A DNA stretch of 51,818 nucleotides, taken from assembly GCA_009780695.1 (NCBI GenBank), contig WQZN01000017.1:1-51818 (forward strand), in the 5' to 3' direction. Under the pieces are notes generated by a model. That model made no database searches. It saw nothing but the letters and a program-made list of their open reading frames with translations, and was not told the DNA's origin. A program made the position numbers and the translations under genes. Shown piece after piece: positions 1-10,231 of this stretch. Numbering within the stretch: position 1 is the first letter of the stretch; each line of letters starts with the position of its first letter. Source of the stretch: Microbacteriaceae bacterium (GTDB lineage: Bacteria; Actinomycetota; Actinomycetes; Actinomycetales; Microbacteriaceae).

Positions 1-1
1 C

Positions 2-118
2 GAACGCCGCGAGGCGCTCCCCGGCTGGCTGCACTTCTACAATCACCACAGGTTCCACACCGCAATCGGCGCAGCACCCATCAGCAGACTCAACAACCTG
101 CCTGAACATCACACCTAG
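2..118 (+). mobile_element. IS481-family transposase, C-terminal remnant (left end cut by window)
   Basis: The open frame enters from the left edge and ends at TAG 116-118. Its last 38 residues include WLHFYNHHRFHTAIGAAP and end SRLNNLPEHHT, the familiar C-terminus of IS481-type DDE transposases (YNxHRxHxxxG followed by R-x-NN). The catalytic core would lie outside the window, so I cannot tell whether the element is intact. No IS terminal inverted repeat is evident between 119 and 195. A perfect palindrome follows at 136-167. Confidence 0.8.
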
Positions 119-135
119 GCCAGAAGGACTGGTGC

Positions 136-167
136 GATGCGGATGCCCCGGCCGGGGCATCCGCATC
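136..167. repeat. Perfect 32-bp palindrome between transposase remnant and oxidoreductase
   Basis: Positions 136-151 are the exact reverse complement of 152-167, with no loop, centred on GGCC. Each arm contains one GGATGCC/GGCATCC heptamer. On the plus strand no T-run follows, so it is not a canonical terminator, although it could stop or attenuate transcription leaving the insertion element. It lies 16 bases before the predicted -10 box of the next gene and could instead be an operator. Confidence 0.7.
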
Positions 168-183
168 ATCGCGTTCCGCGGCC

Positions 184-189
184 TAGCAT
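184..189 (+). promoter_or_regulatory. Predicted -10 box (TAGCAT), leaderless layout
   Basis: TAGCAT is followed by six bases and then the ATG at 196, so transcription would begin at or next to the start codon. No convincing -35 hexamer is visible upstream. Confidence 0.5.
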
Positions 190-195
190 CGGAGC

Positions 196-2517
196 ATGCC
201 CAAGACACCGCCGTCGGACATCGATGAGAGCCGCCTGCACACGGGCGAGCGCAAGCAGGTCGCGGTCGGCGCGCCCGCGGTCACGCACGCGCTGCAGATC
301 TCGCTCGAGCAGATGGGCGTCGTGCGCAGCGCGCAGACGCTGCTGCGGGTCAACCAGAAGGACGGCTTCGACTGCCCCGGCTGCGCGTGGCCTGAGGGTG
401 ACAAGCGCCATGTGGCCGAGTTCTGCGAGAACGGCGCGAAGGCGGTCGCCGAGGAGGCGACGCTGCGCCGGGTCGGGCCGGCGTTCTTCGCCCGCTACTC
501 GGTCGCCGAGCTCGCCGAGCACGACGACTTCTGGCTCGGCCAGCAGGGCCGGCTGACCCAGCCGATGATCCTCGACGAGGGCGCGACGCACTACCGGCAG
601 CTGTCCTGGCCGGATGCGTTGCGCGAGGTGGCGGAGGCGCTGCGGCGGCTCCCCGAGCCCAACCGAGCCGTCTTCTACACCTCGGGCCGCACCTCCAACG
701 AGGCGGCGTTCCTCTACCAGCTCCTGGTGCGCGGCCTCGGCACCAACAACCTGCCCGACTGCTCGAACATGTGCCATGAGTCGAGCGGCTCGGCGTTGAC
801 CGAGACCCTCGGCGTCGGCAAGGGCACCGTGTCGCTCGACGACATCCACACCGCCGAACTGCTCATCGTCGCGGGGCAGAACCCGGGTACCAACCACCCG
901 CGCATGCTCTCCGCCCTCGAGAAGGCGAAGCAGAACGGCGCCCGCATCATCGCGGTGAACCCGCTGCCCGAGGCCGGGCTCATGCGCTTCGAGAACCCGC
1001 AGACGCCGCGCGGCGTGCTGCTCGGCGGCACCAAGCTGGCCGACCGCTTCGTGCAGATCCGCCTCGGCGGCGACCAGGCGCTCTTCCAGGCGCTCGGCAA
1101 GCATCTGCTCGAGGCCGAAGCCCGCGACGGGGGAGTGCTCGACCTCGAGTTCATCGAGGCGCACACGAGCGGCTTCTCGGAGTACACCCGCCAGCTCGAG
1201 ACCGTCACATGGGCCGAGCTCGTCGAGGCGACGGGGGTGGCCGAGGCCGAGCTGCGGGCCGTCGGCGACGAAGTACGGGCATCGAACGCGACGATCGTCT
1301 GCTGGGCGATGGGGCTCACGCAGCACAAGCACGCGGTCGCGACGCTGCGCGACGTGGTGAGCGCGCTGCTGCTGCGCGGCAACGTCGGCAAACCGGGCGC
1401 GGGCGTCTGCCCCGTCCGCGGCCACTCGAACGTGCAGGGCGACCGCACCATGGGCATCTACGAACAGCCGTCGGATGCCTTCCTCGACGCGCTCGGCGCC
1501 GAGTTCGCCTTCGAGCCGCCGCGTGCGCACGGCTTCGACACCGTCGGGGCGATCCGCGCGATGCGCGACGGCGAGGTGGACGTCTTCATGGCGGTCGGCG
1601 GCAACTTCGCGTCCGCCACGCCCGACACCGCCGTCACCGAGGCGGCGCTGCGCAGCGTGGGGCTCACGGTGCAGGTCTCGACCAAGCTCAACCGCTCGCA
1701 CCTCGTCACGGGGCGGCGTGCGCTCATCCTGCCGACGCTCGGTCGCACCGATCGCGACCGTCGCGCCGGGGGCGAGCAGCGCGTGACCGTCGAGGACTCG
1801 ATGAGCGCCGTGCACGCCTCGCGCGGCCGGCTCGCACCGCCCGCGGAGGACCTGCCCAGCGAGGTCGCGATCCTCGCGCGCCTCGCGGAGCAGCTGTTCG
1901 GCGGTGCGGATGCCCTGCCGAACGCCCCGCGGGCGGACTGGGCCGCGCTCGAGGCCGACTACGCCGGCATCCGCGCCCACATCGCCCGCGTCGTTCCCGG
2001 CTTCGAGGGCTTCGAGTCGCGTATCGCGGGCGGCCGCACCTTCGTGCTGCCGAACGGCCCCCGCGATGCGCGCACCTTCGCGACTGCGACCGGCAAGGCC
2101 CGCTTCACGGCCAACCCGCTCGAATACCCGCGCATCCCGCAGGGGCGCCTGCTGCTGCAGACGCTGCGCTCGCACGACCAGTACAACACCACGGTCTACG
2201 GCGAGGACGACCGCTACCGCGGCATCTACTCCGGCCGTCGCGTCGTGCTCGTGAACGCCGACGACCTGCGCGAGCTCGGCTTCGCCGAGGGCGATGTGGT
2301 CGACCTCGTCTCCGAGTGGCGCGACGGAATCGAGCGCCGTGCCGAGGCCTTCCGGCTCGTGGCCTACAGCACGCCGCGCGGGAACGCGGCCGCCTACTAC
2401 CCCGAGACGAACGTGCTCGTGCCCCTCGACTCGTTCGCGGACACGAGCCGCACGCCCACGTCGAAGTCGATCGTGGTCCGGCTCGAGCATCGCGCCGACG
2501 CCGCGGGACGCGCCTAG
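196..2517 (+). CDS. FdhF/YdeP-family molybdopterin oxidoreductase
   Basis: A 773-residue protein of the formate-dehydrogenase-like molybdopterin family, close in length to E. coli YdeP. The N-terminus carries CPGC (C60, C63) and FCENG (C77), the reduced iron-sulfur cysteine pattern of this subfamily. MCHESS places Cys193 where formate dehydrogenases have Cys or Sec as molybdenum ligand. The stretch PGAGVCPVRGHSNVQGDRT near residue 400 is a typical cofactor-binding signature, and the C-terminal molybdopterin dinucleotide-binding domain begins around residue 645 (LLLQTLRSHDQYNTT). The fdhD gene follows at nine bases. No electron-transfer subunit is adjacent, so the substrate and partner are unknown; YdeP is linked to acid resistance in E. 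coli. Confidence 0.88.
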   Translation: MPKTPPSDIDESRLHTGERKQVAVGAPAVTHALQISLEQMGVVRSAQTLLRVNQKDGFDCPGCAWPEGDKRHVAEFCENGAKAVAEEATLRRVGPAFFARYSVAELAEHDDFWLGQQGRLTQPMILDEGATHYRQLSWPDALREVAEALRRLPEPNRAVFYTSGRTSNEAAFLYQLLVRGLGTNNLPDCSNMCHESSGSALTETLGVGKGTVSLDDIHTAELLIVAGQNPGTNHPRMLSALEKAKQNGARIIAVNPLPEAGLMRFENPQTPRGVLLGGTKLADRFVQIRLGGDQALFQALGKHLLEAEARDGGVLDLEFIEAHTSGFSEYTRQLETVTWAELVEATGVAEAELRAVGDEVRASNATIVCWAMGLTQHKHAVATLRDVVSALLLRGNVGKPGAGVCPVRGHSNVQGDRTMGIYEQPSDAFLDALGAEFAFEPPRAHGFDTVGAIRAMRDGEVDVFMAVGGNFASATPDTAVTEAALRSVGLTVQVSTKLNRSHLVTGRRALILPTLGRTDRDRRAGGEQRVTVEDSMSAVHASRGRLAPPAEDLPSEVAILARLAEQLFGGADALPNAPRADWAALEADYAGIRAHIARVVPGFEGFESRIAGGRTFVLPNGPRDARTFATATGKARFTANPLEYPRIPQGRLLLQTLRSHDQYNTTVYGEDDRYRGIYSGRRVVLVNADDLRELGFAEGDVVDLVSEWRDGIERRAEAFRLVAYSTPRGNAAAYYPETNVLVPLDSFADTSRTPTSKSIVVRLEHRADAAGRA

Positions 2518-2520
2518 CAT
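2515..2520 (+). promoter_or_regulatory. Predicted -10 box (TAGCAT) built on the upstream stop codon
   Basis: The TAG stop of the oxidoreductase supplies the first three bases of TAGCAT. Six bases separate it from the fdhD ATG at 2527, which predicts a leaderless fdhD transcript in addition to read-through from upstream. Confidence 0.45.
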
Positions 2521-2526
2521 CGCCTC

Positions 2527-3378
2527 ATGGGCCGCATCACCGCGCACCGACCGGTCACCCGCATCACGCTCGGGCAGGAGCCGCGTCGCCGCCCCGACGC
2601 ACTCGCCGTCGAGGAGCCGCTCGAGATCCGCGTCGGCGGCCTGCCGCTCGCGATCACGATGCGCACGCCGGGCCACGACGTCGAGCTCGCCGCCGGCTTC
2701 CTCGTCTCGGAGGGCGTGATCGCGCGCGGCGAGGACTTCGGCTCGGCGATCCATTGCGGCGGCCCCGGCACGGGGGGCACCGAGAACACGTTCAACGTGC
2801 TCGACGTCGCGCTCGCCCCTGGCATGCCCGCGCCGACCCCCGACATGGCCCGCGCCGTCTACACGAGCAGCTCGTGCGGCATGTGCGGCAAGGCGTCCAT
2901 CGAGGCGGTCGAGGTCGCGTCGCATCACGATCTGCGGGCGGATGCCACGCGCCTCGACGCCGCGCTGCTCGCCGGCTTTCCCGACACGCTGCGCGCCCAC
3001 CAGGCCGTGTTCGAGAAGACGGGCGGCCTGCACGCCGCCGGCCTCTTCGACGCGGCGACCGGCGAGCTGCTGGTGCTGCGTGAGGACGTCGGCCGCCACA
3101 ATGCGGTCGACAAAGTCGTCGGCTGGGCGGCGTTGAACCGCCGCCTGCCGCTCACCGGCACCGTGCTGATGGTCTCGGGCCGTGTGAGCTTCGAGCTCGC
3201 GCAGAAGGCCGTGCTGGCAGGCATCCCGATCCTCGCGGCGGTCTCCGCCCCGTCGTCGCTCGCGGTCGAGCTGGCGGTCGACAGGGGGCTGACCCTCGTC
3301 GGCTTCCTGCGCGGCGAGTCGATGAACGTCTACGCGGGCGTCGAGCGCATCGGGGTCGACGCGCCGCAACCCGTGTAG
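2527..3378 (+). CDS. fdhD: Formate dehydrogenase accessory sulfurtransferase FdhD
   Basis: A 283-residue FdhD protein. In E. coli this protein passes sulfur from IscS to the molybdenum cofactor of formate dehydrogenases. The CxxC sulfur-carrying motif is present as SSCGMCGK (C117, C120), followed by the conserved LREDVGRHNAVDKVVG and VSGRVSFELAQKA blocks. The length is normal for the family. Its place directly behind the oxidoreductase indicates that it matures that enzyme. ATG 2527 is chosen because it begins right after the predicted -10 box and the N-terminus is sensible; there is no clear Shine-Dalgarno sequence. Confidence 0.93.
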   Translation: MGRITAHRPVTRITLGQEPRRRPDALAVEEPLEIRVGGLPLAITMRTPGHDVELAAGFLVSEGVIARGEDFGSAIHCGGPGTGGTENTFNVLDVALAPGMPAPTPDMARAVYTSSSCGMCGKASIEAVEVASHHDLRADATRLDAALLAGFPDTLRAHQAVFEKTGGLHAAGLFDAATGELLVLREDVGRHNAVDKVVGWAALNRRLPLTGTVLMVSGRVSFELAQKAVLAGIPILAAVSAPSSLAVELAVDRGLTLVGFLRGESMNVYAGVERIGVDAPQPV

Positions 3379-3385
3379 GGCGGGG

Positions 3386-4009
3386 TCAGGCGCGCGAGAA
3401 CAGCTCCTGCAGCAGCCCCAGGTGCAGCTGCGCCTCGAGCGCGATCACCAGGTAGAGGCCGAGCGTGATGAGCGGGATCCACCCGCTGAGCAGCTCGCCG
3501 AGCCGCACGAGGGCGGCGCCGTAGCGCCCCTTCGCCATGTTGTGCAGCGTGACGGCGAGCCACATGGGGATCACGACGGCGTAGACGAGCGCGCACCAGG
3601 GGCACAGCGTGCCGATGGCGAAGATGCTCTCGGTCGACAGCCAGCCGATGAACACGATCGCGAACCAGTGGCCGGCGTTGAACGCGAGCCAGAACCAGTT
3701 CGGGAAGCGGACACGCCCGAGCAGGGCCGTGCCGAAGATCACCGGCGCGGGAAACGTCAGAAGCCCGAGCAGCGGGTTCGGGAAGCCGAACACGTGCCCC
3801 TGCCACGAGCCGATGTTCTTCCCGCACTGCAGCGAGGCCGTGATGGTGCAGCTGAGCGATGCGTGCGGGTTCGCGAGCAGGGCGAGGTCGTCGAGCGTGA
3901 GGGCGAACGAGGCGAGGATGCCGAGCGCACCCCCCACGATGAGCAGGATCGCCAGGGCGAGATGGCGGGGCCGGGCGGTGGCGTCAGGGGCGTCGGGAGC
4001 GTCGGACAC
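3386..4009 (-). CDS. Vitamin K epoxide reductase (VKOR) family membrane protein
   Basis: A 207-residue integral membrane protein with about five hydrophobic segments. It has the active-site pair CPWC (C136, C139) and an upstream loop cysteine pair (C54, C62) as in bacterial VKOR homologues, which reoxidise periplasmic DsbA-like thiol oxidases using quinone. There is no fused thioredoxin domain and no dsbA-like neighbour, so the partner must be encoded elsewhere. It starts with GTG at 4009 and converges with fdhD, leaving seven bases between the stop codons. Confidence 0.9.
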   Translation of the reverse strand: MSDAPDAPDATARPRHLALAILLIVGGALGILASFALTLDDLALLANPHASLSCTITASLQCGKNIGSWQGHVFGFPNPLLGLLTFPAPVIFGTALLGRVRFPNWFWLAFNAGHWFAIVFIGWLSTESIFAIGTLCPWCALVYAVVIPMWLAVTLHNMAKGRYGAALVRLGELLSGWIPLITLGLYLVIALEAQLHLGLLQELFSRA

Positions 4010-4062
4010 AGGCCGAGTATGTCACGGCGCACCCCGTCCTCCCTCAGTGCTCGGACACGCCG

Positions 4063-4071
4063 TGCGATAAT
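4063..4071 (+). promoter_or_regulatory. Predicted extended -10 promoter of rne (TGCGATAAT)
   Basis: A TGn extension followed by GATAAT, one of the best -10 matches in the window. Transcription would start near 4078 and give a 5' leader of about 180 bases before the rne ATG at 4258. The -35 region is not obvious. Confidence 0.5.
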
Positions 4072-4077
4072 GGCTGC

Positions 4078-4257
4078 AGTGCCATCCCGCGAGGCGGACA
4101 GATGGCCGAACAGCAAGGTTTTCGCGTTCCTGTGAGAACGCGAGCAGGCGGGTCTAGGCGGCCCGTCGACTAAGGATTTCGGCGGCGAACACGCCGCCAC
4201 GAGAGAGTTCCCGGGCCCTGGGATGCCTCGCCGCCCGGTACGAGGAGTGCACCAGAG
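4078..4257 (+). promoter_or_regulatory. Structured 5' leader of rne
   Basis: About 180 bases without a long gene. Two clear stem-loops are visible: an 8-bp stem 4122-4129/4136-4143 and a 7-bp stem 4181-4187/4192-4198 with an AACA loop. A 23-codon reading frame (4102-4173) spans the first hairpin. E. coli RNase E autoregulates through its own leader; whether this leader does the same is inference. Confidence 0.4.
4102..4173 (+). CDS. Possible upstream ORF in rne leader, 23 aa
   Basis: ATG GCC GAA CAG opens a 23-codon frame ending in TAA at 4171-4173. A weak GAGG lies about seven bases before the ATG. The peptide (MAEQQGFRVPV, then Arg/Gly-rich) is unknown to me. Translation would disrupt the 4122-4143 hairpin, which is the only reason to take it seriously. 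Confidence 0.22.
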   Translation: MAEQQGFRVPVRTRAGGSRRPVD

Positions 4258-6762
4258 ATGGTGGAAAAAGATGAATACGTCGGTTCGCAGGATTCCAAGA
4301 AGCGCCGCGGAGGCCTTTTCGGCGGGTTGTTCGGCCGAGCCGACGCGCCGGAGCAGGCGGCTCGCGAAGTGACCCCCGAGCAGACCCCGGTCGCCCCTGA
4401 GGCGCCGGTCGCCGAGCCGCAGCAGGCAGCGGTCGAGCAGGCCCCCGAGGCCGCAGAGCAAGCTGAGCAGCACGTCGAGCCGGAGGTCGCTCCAGCGGCC
4501 GACGTCGACCACGAAGCGGTCGCGGCCGACCTGGACCACCCGCTCGCCCCGTCGCTGCCGGCGCCGCTCACGACCCCGATCCCCGTCGTCGGCACCCAGG
4601 GGGCCGCGTTCGGCCCGGTCTCGACGACCACCCTGCTGTTCCAGGCGCCCCCGGTGCTGCCGCAGGCCTTCGTGGACGACGAGGACGAGCAGGAGGCGGA
4701 GCAGCCCGGCCAGGGCGGCCGTCGCCGTCGCAGCCGCCGCGGAGGCCAGGCCTCCGACGAGCAGCAGGCGCCGCAGCAGCCGCGCGAGCGGCCGCAGAAG
4801 CGCGAGCCCGAGCTCATCACCGAGCCCCAGAAGGTCAAGGGCTCGACCCGCCTCGAGGCGAAGAAGCAGCGCCGCCGCGACGGCCGCGACGCCGGTCGCC
4901 GCCGCGCGGTGATCACCGAGGCCGAGTTCCTCGCCCGCCGCGAGGCCGTCGACCGTGCCATGGTCGTCCGCTCGAAGGGCGGTCGCATCCAGATCGGCGT
5001 CCTCGAGGACAAGGTGCTCGTCGAGCACTACGTCGCCAAGAGCCAGGAGGCGTCGCTCATCGGCAACGTCTACCTCGGCAAGGTGCAGAACGTGCTGCCC
5101 AGCATGGAGGCGGCGTTCGTCGACATCGGCCGCGGCCGCAACGCCGTGCTCTACTCGGGTGAGGTCGACTGGGAGGCCGCGCAGGCCGAGTCCGGCGAGA
5201 AGAACCAGCCCCGTCGCATCGAGCTCGCGCTCAAGCCGGGCGACAAGGTGCTCGTCCAGGTCACGAAGGACCCGGTGGGCCACAAGGGCGCCCGCCTCAC
5301 GAGCCAGGTCTCGCTGCCGGGCCGCTACCTCGTCTACGTGCCGAACGGCTCGATGAACGGCATCAGCCGCAAGCTGCCCGACACCGAGCGCGCGCGTCTC
5401 AAGAAGATCCTCAAGGAGGTCCTGCCGGACAACGTCGGCGTCATCGTGCGCACGGCCGCCGAGGGGGCCACCGAGGAACAGCTGACGCTGGACGTCACGC
5501 GCCTCACCGCCCAGTGGGCCGAGATCCGCCAGGCCGTCGAGAAGGTCCAGGCGCCCGCCCTGCTGCACAGCGAGCCCGACCTCCTGATCAAGATCGTGCG
5601 GGATGTCTTCAACGAGGACTTCCAGAAGATGGTCATCCAGGGCGACGACGCGCGCTCGACGATCGAGCGCTACCTGAGCCAGGTCGCCCCCGACCTCCTC
5701 GACCGGGTCGAGGCCTACTCCGGCGACCGCGACGACGCCTTCGACGAGTTCCGCATCACGGAGCAGATCGAGAAGGCGCTCGACCGCAAGGTCTGGCTGC
5801 CCTCGGGCGGTTCGCTCATCATCGACCGCACCGAGGCCATGACGGTCATCGACGTCAACACGGGCAAGTTCGTGGGCTCCGGCGGCAACCTCGAAGAGAC
5901 CGTGACCAAGAACAACCTCGAGGCCGCGGAGGAGATCGTCCGCCAGCTGCGTCTGCGCGACATCGGCGGCATCGTCGTCGTCGACTTCATCGACATGGTG
6001 CTCGAGTCGAACCGCGACCTGGTGCTGCGCCGCCTCGTCGAGTGCCTGAGCCGCGACCGCACGAAGCACCAGGTGGCCGAGGTCACCTCGCTCGGACTGG
6101 TGCAGATGACCCGCAAGAAGCTCGGCCTCGGCCTTCTCGAGACGTTCAGCGAGCAGTGCGAGGTCTGCGCGGGCCGCGGCATCATCGTGCACCACGACCC
6201 GGTCGTGAAGCACCGTGCGCAGCAGCCCGAGCGCGGCGAGCGCCGCCGCGGTCGCGGCGAGCGCGGCTCCGGCAGCACCGCTGCGCAGCAGTCGGGCAAC
6301 GGGAACGGCGCGCACGCGCACGAGGGCACGCACCAGCTGACCGATGAGGCGCGCAGCAGCCTGGCGCGCATCGCGGCGAGCACTCTCGGACACCCCACGA
6401 CCGGCCCGATCCCGGTGGTCGACGGCGAGGCCGGCTCCGCCGAACCCGTTGCCGAGTCGAACGACTCCGCACAGGATCAGCCGACGCGTTCGAGCAGCCG
6501 TCGCTCGCGTTCGCGTCGCGCCCGGGGCGGGGGAGCGGGGCAGGACGCCGGGCAGCAGCCCGCGGCATCCGTCATCGAGCTGCCCGAGACGCCCGCGCAC
6601 GAGCCGCGTCGCGTCGACCGCGAGGCGGCCGCTCAGCTGCTCGATTCCGTGCTGGACGCCCTGCCGCCGGCCCCCGCGCCGGCGAAGGGACGCCGCAGCC
6701 GCCGCGTGACGACCACGGCGCTCACGGCCGACTCAGCGCCGGTCGACCCCGCGGACGCGTAA
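4258..6762 (+). CDS. rne: Ribonuclease E/G
   Basis: An 834-residue RNase E/G family endoribonuclease for mRNA turnover and rRNA/tRNA processing. Residues 1 to about 235 are a low-complexity Glu/Ala/Gln then Arg-rich extension. An S1 RNA-binding domain follows (GNVYLGKVQNVLPSMEAAFV). The catalytic core has metal-binding aspartates D532 (VIDVNTG) and D576 (VVDFIDM), matching E. coli D303 and D346, and the Zn-link CEVC (C634, C637). The C-terminal 200 residues are again disordered and Arg-rich. Disordered extensions on both sides of the core are the actinobacterial arrangement. GAGGAG lies ten bases before the ATG. It heads the cluster leading to rplU-rpmA-obg. Confidence 0.95.
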   Translation: MVEKDEYVGSQDSKKRRGGLFGGLFGRADAPEQAAREVTPEQTPVAPEAPVAEPQQAAVEQAPEAAEQAEQHVEPEVAPAADVDHEAVAADLDHPLAPSLPAPLTTPIPVVGTQGAAFGPVSTTTLLFQAPPVLPQAFVDDEDEQEAEQPGQGGRRRRSRRGGQASDEQQAPQQPRERPQKREPELITEPQKVKGSTRLEAKKQRRRDGRDAGRRRAVITEAEFLARREAVDRAMVVRSKGGRIQIGVLEDKVLVEHYVAKSQEASLIGNVYLGKVQNVLPSMEAAFVDIGRGRNAVLYSGEVDWEAAQAESGEKNQPRRIELALKPGDKVLVQVTKDPVGHKGARLTSQVSLPGRYLVYVPNGSMNGISRKLPDTERARLKKILKEVLPDNVGVIVRTAAEGATEEQLTLDVTRLTAQWAEIRQAVEKVQAPALLHSEPDLLIKIVRDVFNEDFQKMVIQGDDARSTIERYLSQVAPDLLDRVEAYSGDRDDAFDEFRITEQIEKALDRKVWLPSGGSLIIDRTEAMTVIDVNTGKFVGSGGNLEETVTKNNLEAAEEIVRQLRLRDIGGIVVVDFIDMVLESNRDLVLRRLVECLSRDRTKHQVAEVTSLGLVQMTRKKLGLGLLETFSEQCEVCAGRGIIVHHDPVVKHRAQQPERGERRRGRGERGSGSTAAQQSGNGNGAHAHEGTHQLTDEARSSLARIAASTLGHPTTGPIPVVDGEAGSAEPVAESNDSAQDQPTRSSSRRSRSRRARGGGAGQDAGQQPAASVIELPETPAHEPRRVDREAAAQLLDSVLDALPPAPAPAKGRRSRRVTTTALTADSAPVDPADA

Positions 6763-6999
6763 TCCGCTGTCGCGCAGACGCTCGACGAGCTCGCGGAATC
6801 CCACCGGCTGTGCGCCGAGGGCCACGAGCTCGTCGTAGCGCGCTGCCGGCACGTCGTAGTGATCCAGATCGAACGCGCGGCGTGGCAAGCCCGCTTTCTC
6901 AGCGAAGGCGTGCAATTCTTGTAGAGACGCATCGCTGACGAGGTGCGACCACAGCGTGCCGTGCGCCGGCCACGCAGGGCGGTCGAGCAACACGGTCAT
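6733..6999 (-). CDS. DUF4031 domain-containing protein
   Basis: An 88-residue protein with the DUF4031 signature: WPAHGTLWSHLVSD near the N-terminus and AFDLDHYDVPAARY in the middle. The function of the family is unknown. Its last ten codons overlap the 3' end of rne on the opposite strand, so the two transcripts converge. Small DUF4031 genes of this kind are common in actinobacteria. Confidence 0.85.
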   Translation of the reverse strand: MTVLLDRPAWPAHGTLWSHLVSDASLQELHAFAEKAGLPRRAFDLDHYDVPAARYDELVALGAQPVGFRELVERLRDSGLRVRGVDRR

Positions 7000-7044
7000 G
7001 AGCGTCGAGCGTACCGGAGCACTCCTCGCGGAGCCGGTGCCGGT

Positions 7045-7074
7045 TTGACCGCGTGTGCCACCATCAAGTAACCT
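7045..7074 (+). promoter_or_regulatory. Promoter of rplU-rpmA (TTGACC-N18-TAACCT) with long leader
   Basis: A -35 TTGACC (7045-7050) and a -10 TAACCT (7069-7074) with 18-bp spacing form the most complete sigma-70-type promoter in the window. The resulting leader of about 150 bases contains several small hairpins. One is a 6-bp stem with a GCTT loop (about 7196-7211) just upstream of the Shine-Dalgarno GGAGAAG. Autogenous control by L21 is possible but not shown. Confidence 0.6.
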
Positions 7075-7231
7075 TGAGTGTTGGCGTGCGCTGGCTTACC
7101 CGCGCTTCTGCCCCGGTTTTCCCAGCCCGACGGACTTCGCGTCCGATGGCGGTTCACGCCGTCGCGGCCGGTGAGTCAACCAGTAATCAAGCATCGGAGC
7201 GGCTTCGCTCCCCGGAGAAGTAGGTACTGAA

Positions 7232-7540
7232 GTGGTTTTCGCAGTTGTGCGCGCCGGTGGTCGGCAGGAGAAGGTCGAGGTCGGCACCATCGTGACCCTC
7301 GACCGCATCAAGGCTGACGAGAACGGCACCGTGGAGCTCGCTCCGGTGCTTCTCGTCGACGGCGACAAGATCACCTCCGACGCCGAGGCCCTCGCCAAGG
7401 TGAAGGTGACCGCCGAGGTCCTCGGTGACCTCCGCGGCCCCAAGATCATCATCCAGAAGTACAAGAACAAGACCGGCTACCGTAAGCGCCAGGGCCACCG
7501 CCAGGAGCTCACGCGCGTCAAGGTCACCGGCATCAAGTAG
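7232..7540 (+). CDS. rplU: 50S ribosomal protein L21
   Basis: A 102-residue L21 protein of normal length, with [18 protein letters not shown] at the N-terminus and the C-terminal [14 protein letters not shown] block that contacts 23S rRNA. It starts with GTG after GGAGAAG. It is the first gene of the rplU-rpmA pair, with a 19-base gap to rpmA. Confidence 0.97.
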   Translation: MVFAVVRAGGRQEKVEVGTIVTLDRIKADENGTVELAPVLLVDGDKITSDAEALAKVKVTAEVLGDLRGPKIIIQKYKNKTGYRKRQGHRQELTRVKVTGIK

Positions 7541-7559
7541 TCCCGGAAGAGGCACAGAC

Positions 7560-7817
7560 ATGGCACACAAGAAGGGCGCAAGCTCCACTCGCAACGGCCG
7601 CGACTCGAACGCGCAGCGCCTCGGCGTGAAGCGCTTCGGCGGCGAGCAGGTCAACGCCGGCGAGATCATCGTCCGCCAGCGCGGCACCCACTTCCACCCC
7701 GGCGCGAACGTCGGCCGTGGCGGCGACGACACGCTGTTCGCACTGTCGGCCGGCGCCGTCGAGTTCGGCGTCAAGGGCCGCCGCAAGGTCGTCAACATCG
7801 TCGCGGCCGAGGCGTAA
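7560..7817 (+). CDS. rpmA: 50S ribosomal protein L27
   Basis: An 85-residue L27 that begins [20 protein letters not shown], so it has the exposed N-terminal tail reaching the peptidyl-transferase centre and lacks the cleavable extension found in Firmicutes. [16 protein letters not shown] is the diagnostic core. GGAAGAGG lies before the ATG at 7560. A strong hairpin follows at 7844-7867, separating it from obg. Confidence 0.97.
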   Translation: MAHKKGASSTRNGRDSNAQRLGVKRFGGEQVNAGEIIVRQRGTHFHPGANVGRGGDDTLFALSAGAVEFGVKGRRKVVNIVAAEA

Positions 7818-7843
7818 ACAGCCGAATCGGTGAGATTCAATGG

Positions 7844-7868
7844 AGGGGCGGGCTTCGGCCCGCCCCTT
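7844..7868 (+). terminator. Hairpin terminator after rpmA
   Basis: A 10-bp perfect GC-rich stem (7844-7853/7858-7867) with a TTCG tetraloop, followed by only a short T-containing tail. It probably terminates most rplU-rpmA transcripts and leaves partial read-through into obg. Confidence 0.65.
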
Positions 7869-7880
7869 CGTCATAGCTAG

Positions 7881-10221
<2,341 letters not shown>

Positions 10222-10231
10222 ACTGGGCGGC

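Noticed and set aside
166..3369. A 1067-codon open frame antisense to the oxidoreductase and fdhD, and similar long antisense frames at 3757-6600, 27165-30230 and 30408-33464
   Set aside because: They are Arg/Ala/Gly/His-rich, low-complexity shadows caused by about 70 percent GC. The opposite strand encodes clear, conserved proteins.
7146..7223. A 25-codon frame in the rplU leader ending just before the rplU start
   Set aside because: It has no Shine-Dalgarno sequence, and open frames are long by chance at this GC content.
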